A stretch of DNA of 64,000 bases, taken from contig NZ_JAKCFA010000015.1 in NCBI RefSeq assembly GCF_024198215.1, forward strand, positions 186,001 through 250,000, in the 5' to 3' direction. This document shows, in pieces, positions 18,801 to 28,126 of this stretch. A model generated the notes under the pieces. It was given only the letters and a program-made list of their open reading frames with translations, was not told the origin of the DNA and searched no databases. A program made the translations under genes and the position numbers. Origin of the DNA: Myxococcus qinghaiensis. GTDB lineage: Bacteria; Myxococcota; Myxococcia; Myxococcales; Myxococcaceae. Positions within the stretch are counted from its first letter, which is position 1. Each line of letters starts with the position of its first letter.

Positions 18801-21800
18801 AGACCCCGTCCCGGGGAGCGGCGCGTACTCGTAGGCCCAGGCCTGATGCGGCAGGCCCGTGCGGCGGAGGGCTCGCTTCAGGTTGCCCCAAGCGTCGTGA
18901 GCGAACTCCACGCGGTGGATGGCCTCGTCCGCGTCGGGCTCCTCCGTCGGGTCGTCGGGCAGCTTCGAGTTCAGGTAGAGGCCCACCGCGGACAGCAGCT
19001 TGAGTCCTTGCGTACGAGCCAGGAGCTTCAGCTTCTCCGAGGCATCCCCGTCGACCTCCTCGTATTCGAAGGCCAGCGACACGCGGCCCGGCGAGCGCGT
19101 CACGCGCAGCACGCGGTCCGAGTCCGGCGCATACGTCAGCGTCGTCCACCCCTGCTTCGGGCTGTCCTGCCCCAATCCATCCGAGTACTCGGTGAGCACC
19201 CAGCGGCGTTGCTGGGCGATGCCCGTGTCGAGCACGGACGGAGTCCTGAAGCGGTAGACCAGACCATTCGGCGTCCGGAACTCGGCTCCCAGACGGTCCA
19301 CGGACAGGGTGCCACCGTGCGACTTGTCCGTCCGGCAGTTGCTCGCGGACTGGTCCACTGGAATCACCGTCTCGCACGACGGGAAGTCAAAGGACTGGCC
19401 GCTCAGGACGACGATGTAGCGTCCGAGTTCCTCCTCGACGATGAAGCCCTCGTAGTTGTGGGACCAGCCCACGCCCAGCGGTGACACCTCGTTGTTCTGG
19501 TTGTTGAACGTCCGGGAGAAGCTCACGGCCTCCGCGAGGTGCGGCACCGAGAAGTCCTCATGGGTGACGCTGAGGTGGCCACCCGCGAGGTTGACCCCCT
19601 CCACCACCGTCTGGCCCGCCGCCCGCGCGTTGACGAAGCTGTAGCGGCCCACGGGCTCGCCCAGCGCCATCTTTATCGGAGCCCTCGGCCCGAACAGGCC
19701 CGGCTCCGGCTCGATGACCAGGAACAGCTCCCGGCCCCGGGTCAGCATGTCCTGCATGCGTCCCAGGTCGTTCGTCAGCGGCAGCGCGAAGCGCCGTGCG
19801 CCATTCGCTCCAGGCTTCGTCAGCTGGATGAGCGGCTGTTTGACACGCGCATTGCCTTCATCGAGGTACCGGATGATGTCGTAGCCGCCGACACCCGTCG
19901 CCTGGTTCGGCATGTACCGGAGCTCCGCCGCCTTGAGCAGCGTGGACGCGTTGCAGTCCGGCCCTTCGCAGATGCGGATGATGCCGTTGGTCAGCGTGTC
20001 GGGCTCGATGGCGAAGTGGGCCATGGCCTTGACGGAGATGGGGCGCGCCACCGCGGGGGCGGTCAGGTTGTTGAGCGAAGGCGACGAGGGCGTCGACCTC
20101 GCCATGGAGCGCTCCAGCGTGTCCTCGCTGCCCGCCGTCACGAAGTCCGTGCGCGGGGAGATGCCGTGGAAGTTGAAGCGGTACAGGACGTTGTCCGCGT
20201 TCCCGCTCAGGTACAGCTCGAAGTAGAGGATGTCCGCCGCCGACAGCACCTCCGGCAGGAACTCGCCGTCACACGTCCCGGTGAGCCGGCCGTCCTCGAT
20301 GACGATGGGGCACTCGATTCCGAAGTCATCCGTGCCCAGCCGCAGCCTGTACTCGCCGCTCACCGTCCCCGCGCGCCCCGGGAGGTCCGGCTCCTGGAGG
20401 CTGTCGATGAGGAACTGGTACGCGACGTCATCGTCCGTGGCCTCCGGTCGAGGCAACCCCGTCAGCACGCGTCCGGCATCGGCGCTGCCCGCGTCGGCCC
20501 CACCTTGGTCTCCCGTCTGCGCCGTGACGGTGACCTTGCCCAGCTCCAGCACGCGGAACTCGTGCTCACGCGCACGGTCATACCGCTCCAGCGCCGAGCC
20601 ATCCGCCTCGCGGTGCCGGTAGACGTTCTTCAGGCCCACCGCCCACTTGGGCAGCTTGTCCGGATGCTCCTCCTCGGACTCCGGCTCGCCATCGATCTCC
20701 TGGCACTCCCCCGGCTCACAGAAGTTCGGCGGAGGGGCGTTGACCTCGTCGGGCTGCAGGAAGCCGTCGTCGTTCCTGTCTCGCTCGTACATTGGGTGTC
20801 CGACGACGTGCAGGTAGTAGTTCGCGCGAGACAGCGAGCTGAGCGACACCGTCGCCCCGGACTCGTTCTGGTACGTCAGCGACGCCTGCACGGAGGCCGT
20901 GTGGCGACCTGGACGCACCGGGAAGGCGACGACGACGGGCTGCTCCACCGCCGTCTGCGTCACCTGCACCAGGCGGCCCGCCAGCGGCGGCACACCGGTG
21001 GGCACATCCACCACCCGAGGCGTCCCCGTGTCACACCGCCCCAGCAGGCGCTGCGGTGACGTGGGCGGCAGCTCGGAGCAGAACAGCTCCAGCTCCTCCC
21101 CGGGCTCGCCACGGTCTCTCAAGAACCCGGGCTCGCAGATGCCACCATCCGGCAGGAAGCCGGCATCCGTGCACTCGGCCTCGTCGGAGCCGCCATCGGA
21201 CGACACGGGCGTGCCCGCGTCCGTCGGCGTCCCTCCATCCGACGTCGGCTCGGGGAGCTGGCGCACGCGCCAGTGCGTGGCCATCTGGAGGAAGTCATCC
21301 CGCGTCGTCGCCGCGCCACCGTGGCGGATGAGGCTGGGGCGCGTGGGGACCTGGACGCCCTCCGGCGTCATGCGCCGGGCCACGCGGACATCGATTTCGG
21401 GCGGGAAGAGCTTCAAGTCCGCGGGGATTCCCAGCTCGGACTGCGTGCAGCGGGACAGCGTCATCGGCTCGCCGAGCTCCGTCACCTCCAGCGGTCCACC
21501 GGCCGCGTCGTCCGCCTGGCAGCCGCCCGTCTCCGTGCGGCTCACGCGGTTGATGGCCGGCACGGTGACGGACGTCATGCCCGAGTAGCCCGTGGCGTGG
21601 TTCACCGCGAAGACGACCAGCCGGTCTCCAGGGTTCAGCCGCAGCGTGTTGGTCCGGTTGTCGCGGCAGTTGCCGTCGTAGTACCCCTGGTCCTCCGAGC
21701 TCAGCGAGCCCGCATCGGACGTGCCGATCTGTCGCTCCAACTGCCGGCACCGCTCCCGCGCGGCCTGCCGGATGCGAGCCGCCGGCCCCGTGCGGACGCG

Positions 21801-24800
21801 CGAGTAGTAGCCGTGAGGCGTGTCCTCGGTCGGCGGTCCCTGGGTGCAGGCGAAGCCATTGGCGGTGCCCGCGGCGAACGTCGCGATGGGGTGCTCCAGG
21901 TCGTCCGCGCGGAAGAAGTGGACCTCCGTCGACTTCACGTCCTTCAGCGCGATGTCGGTGAACTCCCCGGGCGTCGTCGCCGCTTCGCTGTGCGCCTCCG
22001 GGTCGCAGTTGAGCGCCAGCGGCTCACCGTGACGGTTCACGAAGGTCAGCGAGCCGTACAGCATGCGCACGTCGACCAGGATGTCCGCGCGCGTGGTGGC
22101 GCCCGGGTACAACCAGAACGTCTGTGAGCAGATGGGGAACTGGTTGAGCGTGGGCGTGTAGTGCACCACGCCGTCCTCCCCCAGGCGCTCCACCATCCGA
22201 GGACCCGTGGGGACCTCCGTGCAGGAGATGCCCATCTCCCCGCCCATGAGCCCGGGCACCGGGATTCCGTAGCCTCCCGAGGCGCCCGTCGCCCCCGCGG
22301 AGCCACTGCCAGGCCCCGTGAGGGTGACTCGCAGGTTCTTGAAGCGCACGGGGCTGTGGACCGCCTCGTCCTCGCTCTCGTTGAACGTGTCCTCCAGCGT
22401 GCGCAGCCGCAGCGTCGCCGTCGACGGGCCACCATCCGAGGGCTCGGCGACGAGCTCCGCCTCGAACTTCATCAAGCGGTGCGTGGACTGCGACAGCCCG
22501 GACAGCGTCATCGTCGTCTTGCCGATGGGGAGCGCGACACGCGGCGCGAGCGCGGCCTCGCCTTCTCCCTGGGACTGCCACGCGCCCGCGGTGGGCTCGG
22601 AGAGCGGCCCCGAGGGCCCCTCCGCCGTCAGCTTGACGAGCACCGTCTCCGGGTTCGCCACGTCATAGGGGTCCGCCGACTCGAACCGGGAACGGAAGTC
22701 GAGCGCGAGCGTGTACGGCAGCGTGACGACCTGCTCCGACGCGGGCTGGCCGAACGGCGGCACCACCGGCGCGCGGACCTCCAGCTCCAGCTGGCGCTCC
22801 AGCGGCGCGCGGACCGAGCCCATCACCGCGCCGGGCACCGCCATCCCGAGCATCGTGTCGAAGGCGTTGTACGCCGCCATGTCCAGGCCACCGCCGAACT
22901 GGGCGTGGGCATCCGTCACCAGGAGGTTCGTCAGGAGCTTCTTCCACAGGGGCTCCGACGACAGGGAAGGACGCACCCGGTCCATCAACCCCTGCACTCC
23001 CTCGCCGTCCTCCTCCGAGCCCGCGTCCGGGTTCATCCCCAGCGCCGTCGCGACGGCGACATGCTGGTCCTTGTTGAGCGGCACGTAGCCGATGAACTCC
23101 AGCGACGTGAGGCCCAGGGGCGCCAGCGGCGTCAGCGTGACGCGGTCCTCATCCACCCGAGCGAAGCCCACGCGCTTGAGCACGTGTCGCTGCGGGTCAT
23201 GTCCCAGCACCATGGCCAGGCGGCCAGCGGGCAGGTTGGTGCGGTTGGGGAACTTCACGGACACGGTCTTCTGCAGACGCAGTCCCGCCGGGCCAATCTG
23301 CCAGACGGCCCCCAGCGCCGCGCGCCCCTCCATGGGCAACGGCAGCGCATACGGCTGAAGCTCCGTCGCGGTGACGAGTCCCCGCGTCATGCCGTCCTCG
23401 AAGAAGAGGCCGTCCTCGGGCACGTCAAAGCCCAGGTCCGGGTGGCGGTTCGCGAACCGGAGCATCATCGGATGCAGCGCGTCCACCACCTGCGCGGAGG
23501 CCGTGTCCACGGCGGTGAGCACCAGCGGCGTGTCCAGCGTGTCGGCCTCCTCGTTGACGAACAGGCGGCGCCGCAGCGTGGGGAACGAGGCGCCCTCGGA
23601 TGTCAGGCCGCCCTCGTAGCGCAGCACCACTTCCCCGCCCTTGGGGCTGAACAGGGTCCAGTTGCCATCCGGCCCCGTCACCGTGGTGAGGCTCGTCCCC
23701 TCCATCGCGACCTTCACGCCGGACAAGGGGCGGTAGTCCGCGTCCACCACGTAGCCGCGCACCCGCGTCAGCGGCCTGCGCACCGTGAAGTCGCTGGAGA
23801 AGTCGCCCCCCATTCCTGGCGGCATTTCCGGTGCCAGGTCCTTCTTCACCTCCACCGTCAGGCGGGCGCCTTCCGGGAGTGGGTCCCTCGCGATGAAGGA
23901 CACGGTCTGCGAGCCTGGAATCACCGAGTAGCCACCCGGCAGCGGCGTGGACTGTCCCTGCACGCGGACCTTGAAGTGCTCCGACAGCTCCGTGCCCAGG
24001 ATGGGCTTGTTGAAGGACACGCTCACCAGCGCATCGGGCTCCACGCCCTGCTCTCCCGCGCGGGGAGACACACCCGTCACCTGGAGCGGCGCAGCGCTCG
24101 CCTTCAGGTAGTGCACGGTGACGGAGGCCGAGCTCATCATTCCGCCGGCCTCCTCTTCTGGAACCAGGGTGTTCACGGCGGTGACCTGGATGACGTTCTC
24201 ACCGTGCGCCAGCGGCACCTGGGCCGTGTACTCGTCCGTCGACGACGTCACCTCGTCCGTCCCGATGGTCACGACGCGCGGGCGCCCGCCGTTCTCCACG
24301 CGGACCCGCACCGTCGCCACCGGGGTCGGAGACTCCGAGCCCTCCACCGGCTCCAGGATGGTGATGCGCGGAGCGCTGCTTCGCAGCGTGAGCACCACGG
24401 TCTCCTGGCTGCGATTGCCCGCGACATCGAACGCGGTGACGACCACGGACTTGGGCGCATTGGCCGCCAACTGCACGTAGGCGCTGAAGGCGCCCGCGAT
24501 GACTCGGGCCGGTACGCCATCGACCAACACCTCCGTCAGGTGCCGGTCTCCCGCCGTGCCGTGGAGGAGATAGGGAGCGCTGGAGAGGCTGCTCCACGTC
24601 TCGGGAGCCGTGGGTGGGGTGAGCACGATGTGCGGCGGCGTGTGGTCCACCGCCACCGCGCGGGTCTGCGCGTGGGTGCGCCCGCGTGCGTCCGTCACCT
24701 TGAACTGGAGCGTGTGGTCGCCATCCGCGAGCACCAGCGCGCCCGTGAAGTCATGGCCGTTCACCGCCATGCTCACGCCTTGCACCGTGACTCGCAGCGG

Positions 24801-27800
24801 TAGCGTCCCGCCCTCGATGTGACCGCTGACCACGAAGCGAGGGCCGCCGTACACGCCGCCTTCGAGCGGCGCGTCCACCACGAGCACCGGATCCGGCTCC
24901 AGCTCGGGCCCCGCGTCCTGCGTGCCTCCGGAGCCCGCATCCACGCCCACGCCGCCATCGCTCGTGGACCCGCCGCCAGCGTCCGGCCGCGAGCCCGCAT
25001 CCGGAGTTCCGCCATCCGCTTCCGTGCGCGTCAGGGTGCGGACGACCTCCTCGGTCGCTCCGTAGCTGTCTCGCGCGACGATGGAGATGGACCGCGTCTC
25101 CCCGGCCGACAGCGACACGACGTGCGAGAAATCACCCGAGGGGGAGACCGTGACGGAGGTCCCAGCGACGGTGACGGTCACGGTGTCCTGCGGGTCCGCC
25201 GCCTTCGCGTTGCCGCTCACCGTCACGGTGGCCGCGCTGACGACCTGGTCTTCCGGGGGCGAGGTGACGACGAGCGTGGGCCGGCCACCGCTCGCGCGAA
25301 CGGTGCGCGTCACCGTCTCGACATGTCCGAGCGCGTCCGTCGCCACCACGACCAGCGTGTTCTCACCCGAGGTCAGCGTCACCCGGTGGGAGAAGCTCCC
25401 GTCGGAGGCGACCGCAGCCGTCTGGCCATTGACGGTGAGCGTCACCGACGAAGTGTCCGAGACCCGCCCGGTGACTTCGGTGAACAGCACAGGGATGCGC
25501 GCGTTCTGCTCCGGAGCCGTGACGGTCAGGTTCGGCTTCTCCGAGTCGCGGGTCACCGTCACCGTGTGGGGCGTGACGTTGCCCGCCTCGTCGGTCGCGG
25601 TCAGCTCGAAGAGGTTGGTCCCCTCTTCCAGCGCCAACACGGTCCGGTGGCGGCCGTCCTCGCCTCGCGACAGCTCGGTTGAGCCCAGGCGCACCGTCAC
25701 GTTCGACCAGGTGTCGGTGACCTGGAGCACCAGCTCCAGACTCGCCTCTTGGGTGACGGTGCCGTCGGCGGGACTCACCCGGGCCACGACGGGCGGGGTG
25801 CGGTCCACCGTGAAGTGAAGGGTTCGCGTGAGCGAGTTGCCCAGGTCATCCGAGACGGTGATGGCCAGGGTGTGCGGGCCTTCGGCCGTCACCGCGCTTC
25901 CACTGGTGAAGCTCACGGAGTCGAGCGTCGCGGACACGGACACCGGTCCTTCGTCCGTGGCGTTGAAGACGGGGACCACTTGCGCGGCCTTGGTGACGAG
26001 CCCGTCGGAGACACCGGTGACGGTGAGCGCGGGAGGCTCCGCATCCACGCGGAACGAGCGCTGGACCTCCGTCTGGTGCTGCGCGCCATCGCGCGCCACG
26101 GCGATGAAGACGTGAGGGCCGTGCTCCGTGATGGCCGCTCCGCTCGTGTAGGGCTCTCCATCCAACGTGCCCGTCAGCGAGGTCAGGTTCGCATCCTCGG
26201 CGGCGAACCCGATCGCCACCGGCGCGGCCCGGCGGCTGCCTTCTTCGACACCCGACACGGTCAGCTCGGGCGGGGTCCGGTCGATGGTGAAGATGTGCTC
26301 TTCACGCGCGGCGTTGCCGGCCGCATCCGTGGCCACGACGACGAGCGTGTGAGTGCGCTCCGCGGTGACGGGCGTTCCAGTCGTGAAAGGCAGGTCGTTG
26401 AGCGTGGCCTCCACCGTCACGGCCGTCAGGGTGTCCGTCGCAGCGAAGGTCGGAACCACCTGCTCCACGTCCACGACCTGGCCGGTCGGAACTCCCGACA
26501 CCGTGAGGGTCGGCGGATGGAGGTCGAGGGTGAAGTGCACCACCTTTCGCGTGAGGTTGAGGAGGTCGTCTTCGGCGATGACCTCCAGCGTCTGCGCTCC
26601 CCCCGCTGTCGTGGCGCTGCCACTGGTGAAGGGCGCTCCATCCAGCGTCGCGCGCACCTGGACGGCTCCGCCCGAGTCATCCGTCGCGCTGAAGGTGATG
26701 ACCACCGAGGGGCCCTTGGTCACGAACCCTTCATGGACTCCCGTGACGGTGATGACCGGCCCCAGGGCATCCACGGAGAACGTGCGCGTCACCGACGTCT
26801 GATGACCCAGCCGGTCCACCGCCACGGCGGTGAAGGTGTAGGCCCCGTGCGCGGCGATGGTCGTCCCGCTCACATAGGGCGAGCCGTTGAGCGTCGCCGT
26901 GACGGAGTCCAGGGTGAGGTCACTCGCGTTGAACGCCACGCTGGCGCTGGGATATCTGCCGCCGTTCGTCACGCCCGACACCGTCAACACCGGCCCCGAG
27001 CGGTCCAGCGTGAAGTGGACTTCCTTCTGGGTCTCGTTCCCCGCCAGGTCCGTCGCGGTGACGACCAGCGTGTGAAGGCCCTCGGCGCTCACCGCCGTTC
27101 CGCTGGTGAAGGGCTGGCCATCCAAGGTCGCCACCACCGAGGGTGAGGGGCTCAGGTTGTCCGAAGCGGCGAAGGTGGGCACCACTTGCGCGGTGTCCAC
27201 CTCCTGCCCATGCGTGACGCCCGAAATGGTGACCACCGGCGGCGTCGTGTCGATGACGAGGACGCCTTCGGCCTGATTCGTATTCCCCGCCTTGTCCGTG
27301 GCGGAGACGACCAGCGTGTACTCACCCTCCAGATACAAATCCCACGGGGACGTTATCGGCTGACCGTTCAACGTCGCGGTCGCCACCAGGGGCCACAGCA
27401 GTCCTCCGGGAACGGTTCCCTCCGCGAAGAACTCCAGCGTGACGGGCACCTCCTTGAGGTGGTCCCCGTCAGCGAAGCCCGAGAAGCTGACATCCGGCAA
27501 CGTCCTGTCGATGAAGAAGATGACGGTCCGCGACGCGGTGTTCCCCGCGGCGTCCGTCGCCGTCACCACCAGCACGTGCCTTCCCTGGGCATGGACGGGG
27601 GCGCGCAGCGTGAAGGGAAGTCCGTTGAGGGTCGCGGAGAGCGACACGGCGTCCACATCCATCGCCGAGGCATTGGGGAAGACAGCAGGTGCTCTGGAGT
27701 GTTCGCCGTCCTCGACGCCGGAGATGGAGATGACCGGCGCCGTCATGTCCACGCGGAAGGTCCGCGTCACCGTCGTGGACAGGCCCATGGTGTCCGTCGC

Positions 27801-28121
27801 ACGGACGATGAGCGCATGCGGCCCTTCGGCCGACACCGTCACGCCGCTGGCCACAGGCTCGCCGTCCAGCCACGCCTCCACGAGCGTCGCGCTCTGGTCC
27901 GTGACGGTCCACGTGAGCGTGGGCGCGACTCGCACCGACGCGGCCTGTGCCACGCCGCTCACGGTGATGGCGGGCGGTGTCACATCCCCGGACACCGCCT
28001 GACGCACCTGCTCCTCGCGCGGCGCCTCACGCGTCGACGGGACTTCGGAACGAGACCGCTCCTGGCCACACCCCAGCCACACGCCCAGGAGCGCCATCAC
28101 CCACACGCCACGACCGTTCAT
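12885..28121 (-). CDS. Giant Ig-repeat Rhs lipoprotein, polymorphic toxin
   Basis: 5,078 residues. The ATG at 28121 is 5 bp after the preceding foldase gene, with AAGGA about 9 bases upstream. Residues 1-18 form a lipoprotein signal (WLGC, lipid Cys18). Layout: about 12 tandem Ig-like repeats (46-1030) built on 'TVSGV...ATLNGxPFTSG...GxHTLVVxATDxAGN'; an Asp/Ala/Gly-rich linker (1035-1076); three more Ig-like units; an SbsA-like Ig domain (1346-1440); a carboxypeptidase-regulatory-like domain (1450-1508); an EF-hand-like loop DRNDDGFLQPDE (about 2446); the start of the Rhs shell (about 2851, 'SFSRTFNNQNNEVSPLGVGW'); many YD repeats; the Rhs core (4684-4747) ending in PxxxxDPxG (P4739-G4747); a 331-residue variable tip. 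Rhs shells encapsulate and deliver C-terminal toxins. There is no PAAR domain, so type VI loading is not indicated; lipid anchoring and contact-dependent delivery is an inference. Two PpiC foldases precede it and a probable immunity gene follows. Confidence 0.88.
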   Translation of the reverse strand: MNGRGVWVMALLGVWLGCGQERSRSEVPSTREAPREEQVRQAVSGDVTPPAITVSGVAQAASVRVAPTLTWTVTDQSATLVEAWLDGEPVASGVTVSAEGPHALIVRATDTMGLSTTVTRTFRVDMTAPVISISGVEDGEHSRAPAVFPNASAMDVDAVSLSATLNGLPFTLRAPVHAQGRHVLVVTATDAAGNTASRTVIFFIDRTLPDVSFSGFADGDHLKEVPVTLEFFAEGTVPGGLLWPLVATATLNGQPITSPWDLYLEGEYTLVVSATDKAGNTNQAEGVLVIDTTPPVVTISGVTHGQEVDTAQVVPTFAASDNLSPSPSVVATLDGQPFTSGTAVSAEGLHTLVVTATDLAGNETQKEVHFTLDRSGPVLTVSGVTNGGRYPSASVAFNASDLTLDSVTATLNGSPYVSGTTIAAHGAYTFTAVAVDRLGHQTSVTRTFSVDALGPVITVTGVHEGFVTKGPSVVITFSATDDSGGAVQVRATLDGAPFTSGSATTAGGAQTLEVIAEDDLLNLTRKVVHFTLDLHPPTLTVSGVPTGQVVDVEQVVPTFAATDTLTAVTVEATLNDLPFTTGTPVTAERTHTLVVVATDAAGNAAREEHIFTIDRTPPELTVSGVEEGSRRAAPVAIGFAAEDANLTSLTGTLDGEPYTSGAAITEHGPHVFIAVARDGAQHQTEVQRSFRVDAEPPALTVTGVSDGLVTKAAQVVPVFNATDEGPVSVSATLDSVSFTSGSAVTAEGPHTLAITVSDDLGNSLTRTLHFTVDRTPPVVARVSPADGTVTQEASLELVLQVTDTWSNVTVRLGSTELSRGEDGRHRTVLALEEGTNLFELTATDEAGNVTPHTVTVTRDSEKPNLTVTAPEQNARIPVLFTEVTGRVSDTSSVTLTVNGQTAAVASDGSFSHRVTLTSGENTLVVVATDALGHVETVTRTVRASGGRPTLVVTSPPEDQVVSAATVTVSGNAKAADPQDTVTVTVAGTSVTVSPSGDFSHVVSLSAGETRSISIVARDSYGATEEVVRTLTRTEADGGTPDAGSRPDAGGGSTSDGGVGVDAGSGGTQDAGPELEPDPVLVVDAPLEGGVYGGPRFVVSGHIEGGTLPLRVTVQGVSMAVNGHDFTGALVLADGDHTLQFKVTDARGRTHAQTRAVAVDHTPPHIVLTPPTAPETWSSLSSAPYLLHGTAGDRHLTEVLVDGVPARVIAGAFSAYVQLAANAPKSVVVTAFDVAGNRSQETVVLTLRSSAPRITILEPVEGSESPTPVATVRVRVENGGRPRVVTIGTDEVTSSTDEYTAQVPLAHGENVIQVTAVNTLVPEEEAGGMMSSASVTVHYLKASAAPLQVTGVSPRAGEQGVEPDALVSVSFNKPILGTELSEHFKVRVQGQSTPLPGGYSVIPGSQTVSFIARDPLPEGARLTVEVKKDLAPEMPPGMGGDFSSDFTVRRPLTRVRGYVVDADYRPLSGVKVAMEGTSLTTVTGPDGNWTLFSPKGGEVVLRYEGGLTSEGASFPTLRRRLFVNEEADTLDTPLVLTAVDTASAQVVDALHPMMLRFANRHPDLGFDVPEDGLFFEDGMTRGLVTATELQPYALPLPMEGRAALGAVWQIGPAGLRLQKTVSVKFPNRTNLPAGRLAMVLGHDPQRHVLKRVGFARVDEDRVTLTPLAPLGLTSLEFIGYVPLNKDQHVAVATALGMNPDAGSEEDGEGVQGLMDRVRPSLSSEPLWKKLLTNLLVTDAHAQFGGGLDMAAYNAFDTMLGMAVPGAVMGSVRAPLERQLELEVRAPVVPPFGQPASEQVVTLPYTLALDFRSRFESADPYDVANPETVLVKLTAEGPSGPLSEPTAGAWQSQGEGEAALAPRVALPIGKTTMTLSGLSQSTHRLMKFEAELVAEPSDGGPSTATLRLRTLEDTFNESEDEAVHSPVRFKNLRVTLTGPGSGSAGATGASGGYGIPVPGLMGGEMGISCTEVPTGPRMVERLGEDGVVHYTPTLNQFPICSQTFWLYPGATTRADILVDVRMLYGSLTFVNRHGEPLALNCDPEAHSEAATTPGEFTDIALKDVKSTEVHFFRADDLEHPIATFAAGTANGFACTQGPPTEDTPHGYYSRVRTGPAARIRQAARERCRQLERQIGTSDAGSLSSEDQGYYDGNCRDNRTNTLRLNPGDRLVVFAVNHATGYSGMTSVTVPAINRVSRTETGGCQADDAAGGPLEVTELGEPMTLSRCTQSELGIPADLKLFPPEIDVRVARRMTPEGVQVPTRPSLIRHGGAATTRDDFLQMATHWRVRQLPEPTSDGGTPTDAGTPVSSDGGSDEAECTDAGFLPDGGICEPGFLRDRGEPGEELELFCSELPPTSPQRLLGRCDTGTPRVVDVPTGVPPLAGRLVQVTQTAVEQPVVVAFPVRPGRHTASVQASLTYQNESGATVSLSSLSRANYYLHVVGHPMYERDRNDDGFLQPDEVNAPPPNFCEPGECQEIDGEPESEEEHPDKLPKWAVGLKNVYRHREADGSALERYDRAREHEFRVLELGKVTVTAQTGDQGGADAGSADAGRVLTGLPRPEATDDDVAYQFLIDSLQEPDLPGRAGTVSGEYRLRLGTDDFGIECPIVIEDGRLTGTCDGEFLPEVLSAADILYFELYLSGNADNVLYRFNFHGISPRTDFVTAGSEDTLERSMARSTPSSPSLNNLTAPAVARPISVKAMAHFAIEPDTLTNGIIRICEGPDCNASTLLKAAELRYMPNQATGVGGYDIIRYLDEGNARVKQPLIQLTKPGANGARRFALPLTNDLGRMQDMLTRGRELFLVIEPEPGLFGPRAPIKMALGEPVGRYSFVNARAAGQTVVEGVNLAGGHLSVTHEDFSVPHLAEAVSFSRTFNNQNNEVSPLGVGWSHNYEGFIVEEELGRYIVVLSGQSFDFPSCETVIPVDQSASNCRTDKSHGGTLSVDRLGAEFRTPNGLVYRFRTPSVLDTGIAQQRRWVLTEYSDGLGQDSPKQGWTTLTYAPDSDRVLRVTRSPGRVSLAFEYEEVDGDASEKLKLLARTQGLKLLSAVGLYLNSKLPDDPTEEPDADEAIHRVEFAHDAWGNLKRALRRTGLPHQAWAYEYAPLPGTGSGYSRWRLVNELRTARYQVTPDVAPLTFFDQWVAHYTSTGTSHTYEHVQPAEVIDLSTSSGKGPAPYQYVYESTGRRQVTRSDGVSVVYTLTSYGSAQSVTVGSLNEHKTVWRTDGQISPLHVTLPNKAELEYDIDSSHRLLSLKLEQAPPSSEGFRGPVPAGGQAELVRQTFTNPVNKQFGIPDQRITPATQGTQSVNTRVTPEGKIEGITVTNSNGLTARNTGTRTFQMDGSGVLLTEIDTLGQQKTYGDLNALGLPQLIVLTNPNAGSLGLGTLTRQLTYDTFGRMTHRKDEETGSEESWQYDSLGRVTRHIVEGTPRQDWAYSYSPANLRVTVRESLNGSATLRTVDTWEVTEGDESLRGVFVEERTPFGPPGQEAVAVRKQHQRNGRLVSTTDAVGVERAYDYDDSGRLTGVRIVNAGTTTGPSGVDELRYQDFDSNGRARSVVDHNGLLTRIGYDFLGRPVYWDYTGAAVVNGERSTEEWRRNFQGDVVARSFGNSASSHVLDIEPDALGQVRSTKTNLSGTVVTSVEFERHYDDHGRVTRQQDHVMETDEHFEYHDALGRLTRYSRSIASGAAPLELEVTYRYEDGSPPPTGRRKVLITRTIGRPDGAARVENEEEFYDVAGRLVERVRIVGGDPASWKYTYNARGQMITEVAPIDSSTTETTTYHYDSAGNLYRKDEPGDAANPAAITELFVDGEGRVVRQKGPHPDADWRHTYDAFGQLKSKELVATGGNTVGARWSYSYGLTGKPGADGSVPDSATEEIGPLGYKTYRYFNARHQLLKEVREDKRPLSGGGTGTDGNSITTTYAYSGAWLQKRVTTEKTEGGEGAPSVLTFERKKFDDRGRTLESREHWQRGSDFYEYVTKAPWTGRTVSVLQTGTVSATPSVVLPARQFDVETNSLGQMVSRTQGGLTDSWSFDALGVIAREKPAGRPSKVYTYDQGLLVDVALGDGGAPEHTHMGYRLDGRLTSVTDPAERVRSFTFGPRGLLVREQFGKNGELKETNISYDAGGFVAKVWKDSANPSEAWEYENGPLGEVRRVTPPGLSPFSYEYDAARRLSAIQRPSGGVPSETFEYDYLSRPTHRVRGTSDWVTSWVNGVEQVTSPSNAVLSGGNDKDVVKTLLDGRGRPVWRAFVAETSSSAHHDVQRIDFAYDALDALVQANEVRTSGNVLNSFGYDSRGRPAWSERGKDHATDTEDRIEFSYVTGSDLPLRRTSGPVTGGVRLAEELGYDALARINVVRTLRDGEVRTQRTVAWEPGGELLSRIADGSNVERKCYDGRGWLESIRTTTAELDVGCEQTAGTPRISFQYTYDVRGNRVREDAQVPDGQGALVNERTEYGYDKADRLTGVRYPGGAAVLYKLAADGTRLGARHALSHSGSLSSEGYEQAASAQRRLVYGFNGAGGLESIDDLALAEDARRQATYFTDGSGRVRREVRSETEQTHYGWDAMGRLAHVRVEREGTGGTPETTEAHYRYGFDGLRRSRETNSGTTRYVWAGDTLVEEQLPSGNRLHQEVLAGLTLASGEDRILHDGMGSGVARVDGMGDLTSSRFDAWGEYRSGAVPDENQASVGYTGHSWDSAASLTYAQQRWYDASTGRFLSEDPVGAEAYLKSPTGMQPWAYANANPMRFTDPDGRSACFSGESRMACEMRLALSGRWRGSEFHHGDLRPFRGKYERWEEERQRELKKSVQGAFLAAGVGVSLAATPLALVLVEAGSVSTTTATVGVWLAETGAGTAMEYGISGEVTPEGVAFNALTAGVGAMIFRQAAAPSASALREASAAVSHVDDALETSLVGAAQDTRLKFKPNPAGQERTLEQAIEIARANGVDIPDDIYFQARPTIRAENARAEYYPARQPKEMKDMMTWENFVHDLKEGDPLFDADGMVLVAIHRDVLKSDEEIVAVFGHEMHELNSLRRLFAESPNESLTKRQVHDYIRAKNPGNLHCQAWDVADCLVLRMRGQNGTP
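12888..13880 (-). other. Variable C-terminal toxin-like tip of the Rhs lipoprotein (residues 4748-5078)
   Basis: This is the segment after the conserved PxxxxDPxG boundary. Residues about 4780-4860 contain a hydrophobic, Gly/Ala-rich stretch ('AAGVGVSLAATPLALVLV', 'FNALTAGVGAMIF') typical of pre-toxin regions. The last 170 or so residues look like a folded soluble domain. It contains GHEMHEL (H5019, E5020, H5022, E5023), an HE-x-HE arrangement close to but not the canonical HExxH zinc motif, and a downstream 'NLHCQAWDVADCLV'. I do not recognise the family; a metal-dependent enzyme is one possibility. GC falls to roughly 52-58% over 12901-13080, well below the rest of the gene, as expected for an exchangeable tip. 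Confidence 0.6.
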
Positions 28122-28126
28122 GGATG

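Noticed and set aside
12885..28121. Type VI secretion assignment for the Rhs protein
   Set aside because: There is a lipoprotein signal and Ig repeats at the N-terminus, no PAAR domain, and no VgrG, EagR or other type VI gene in the window.
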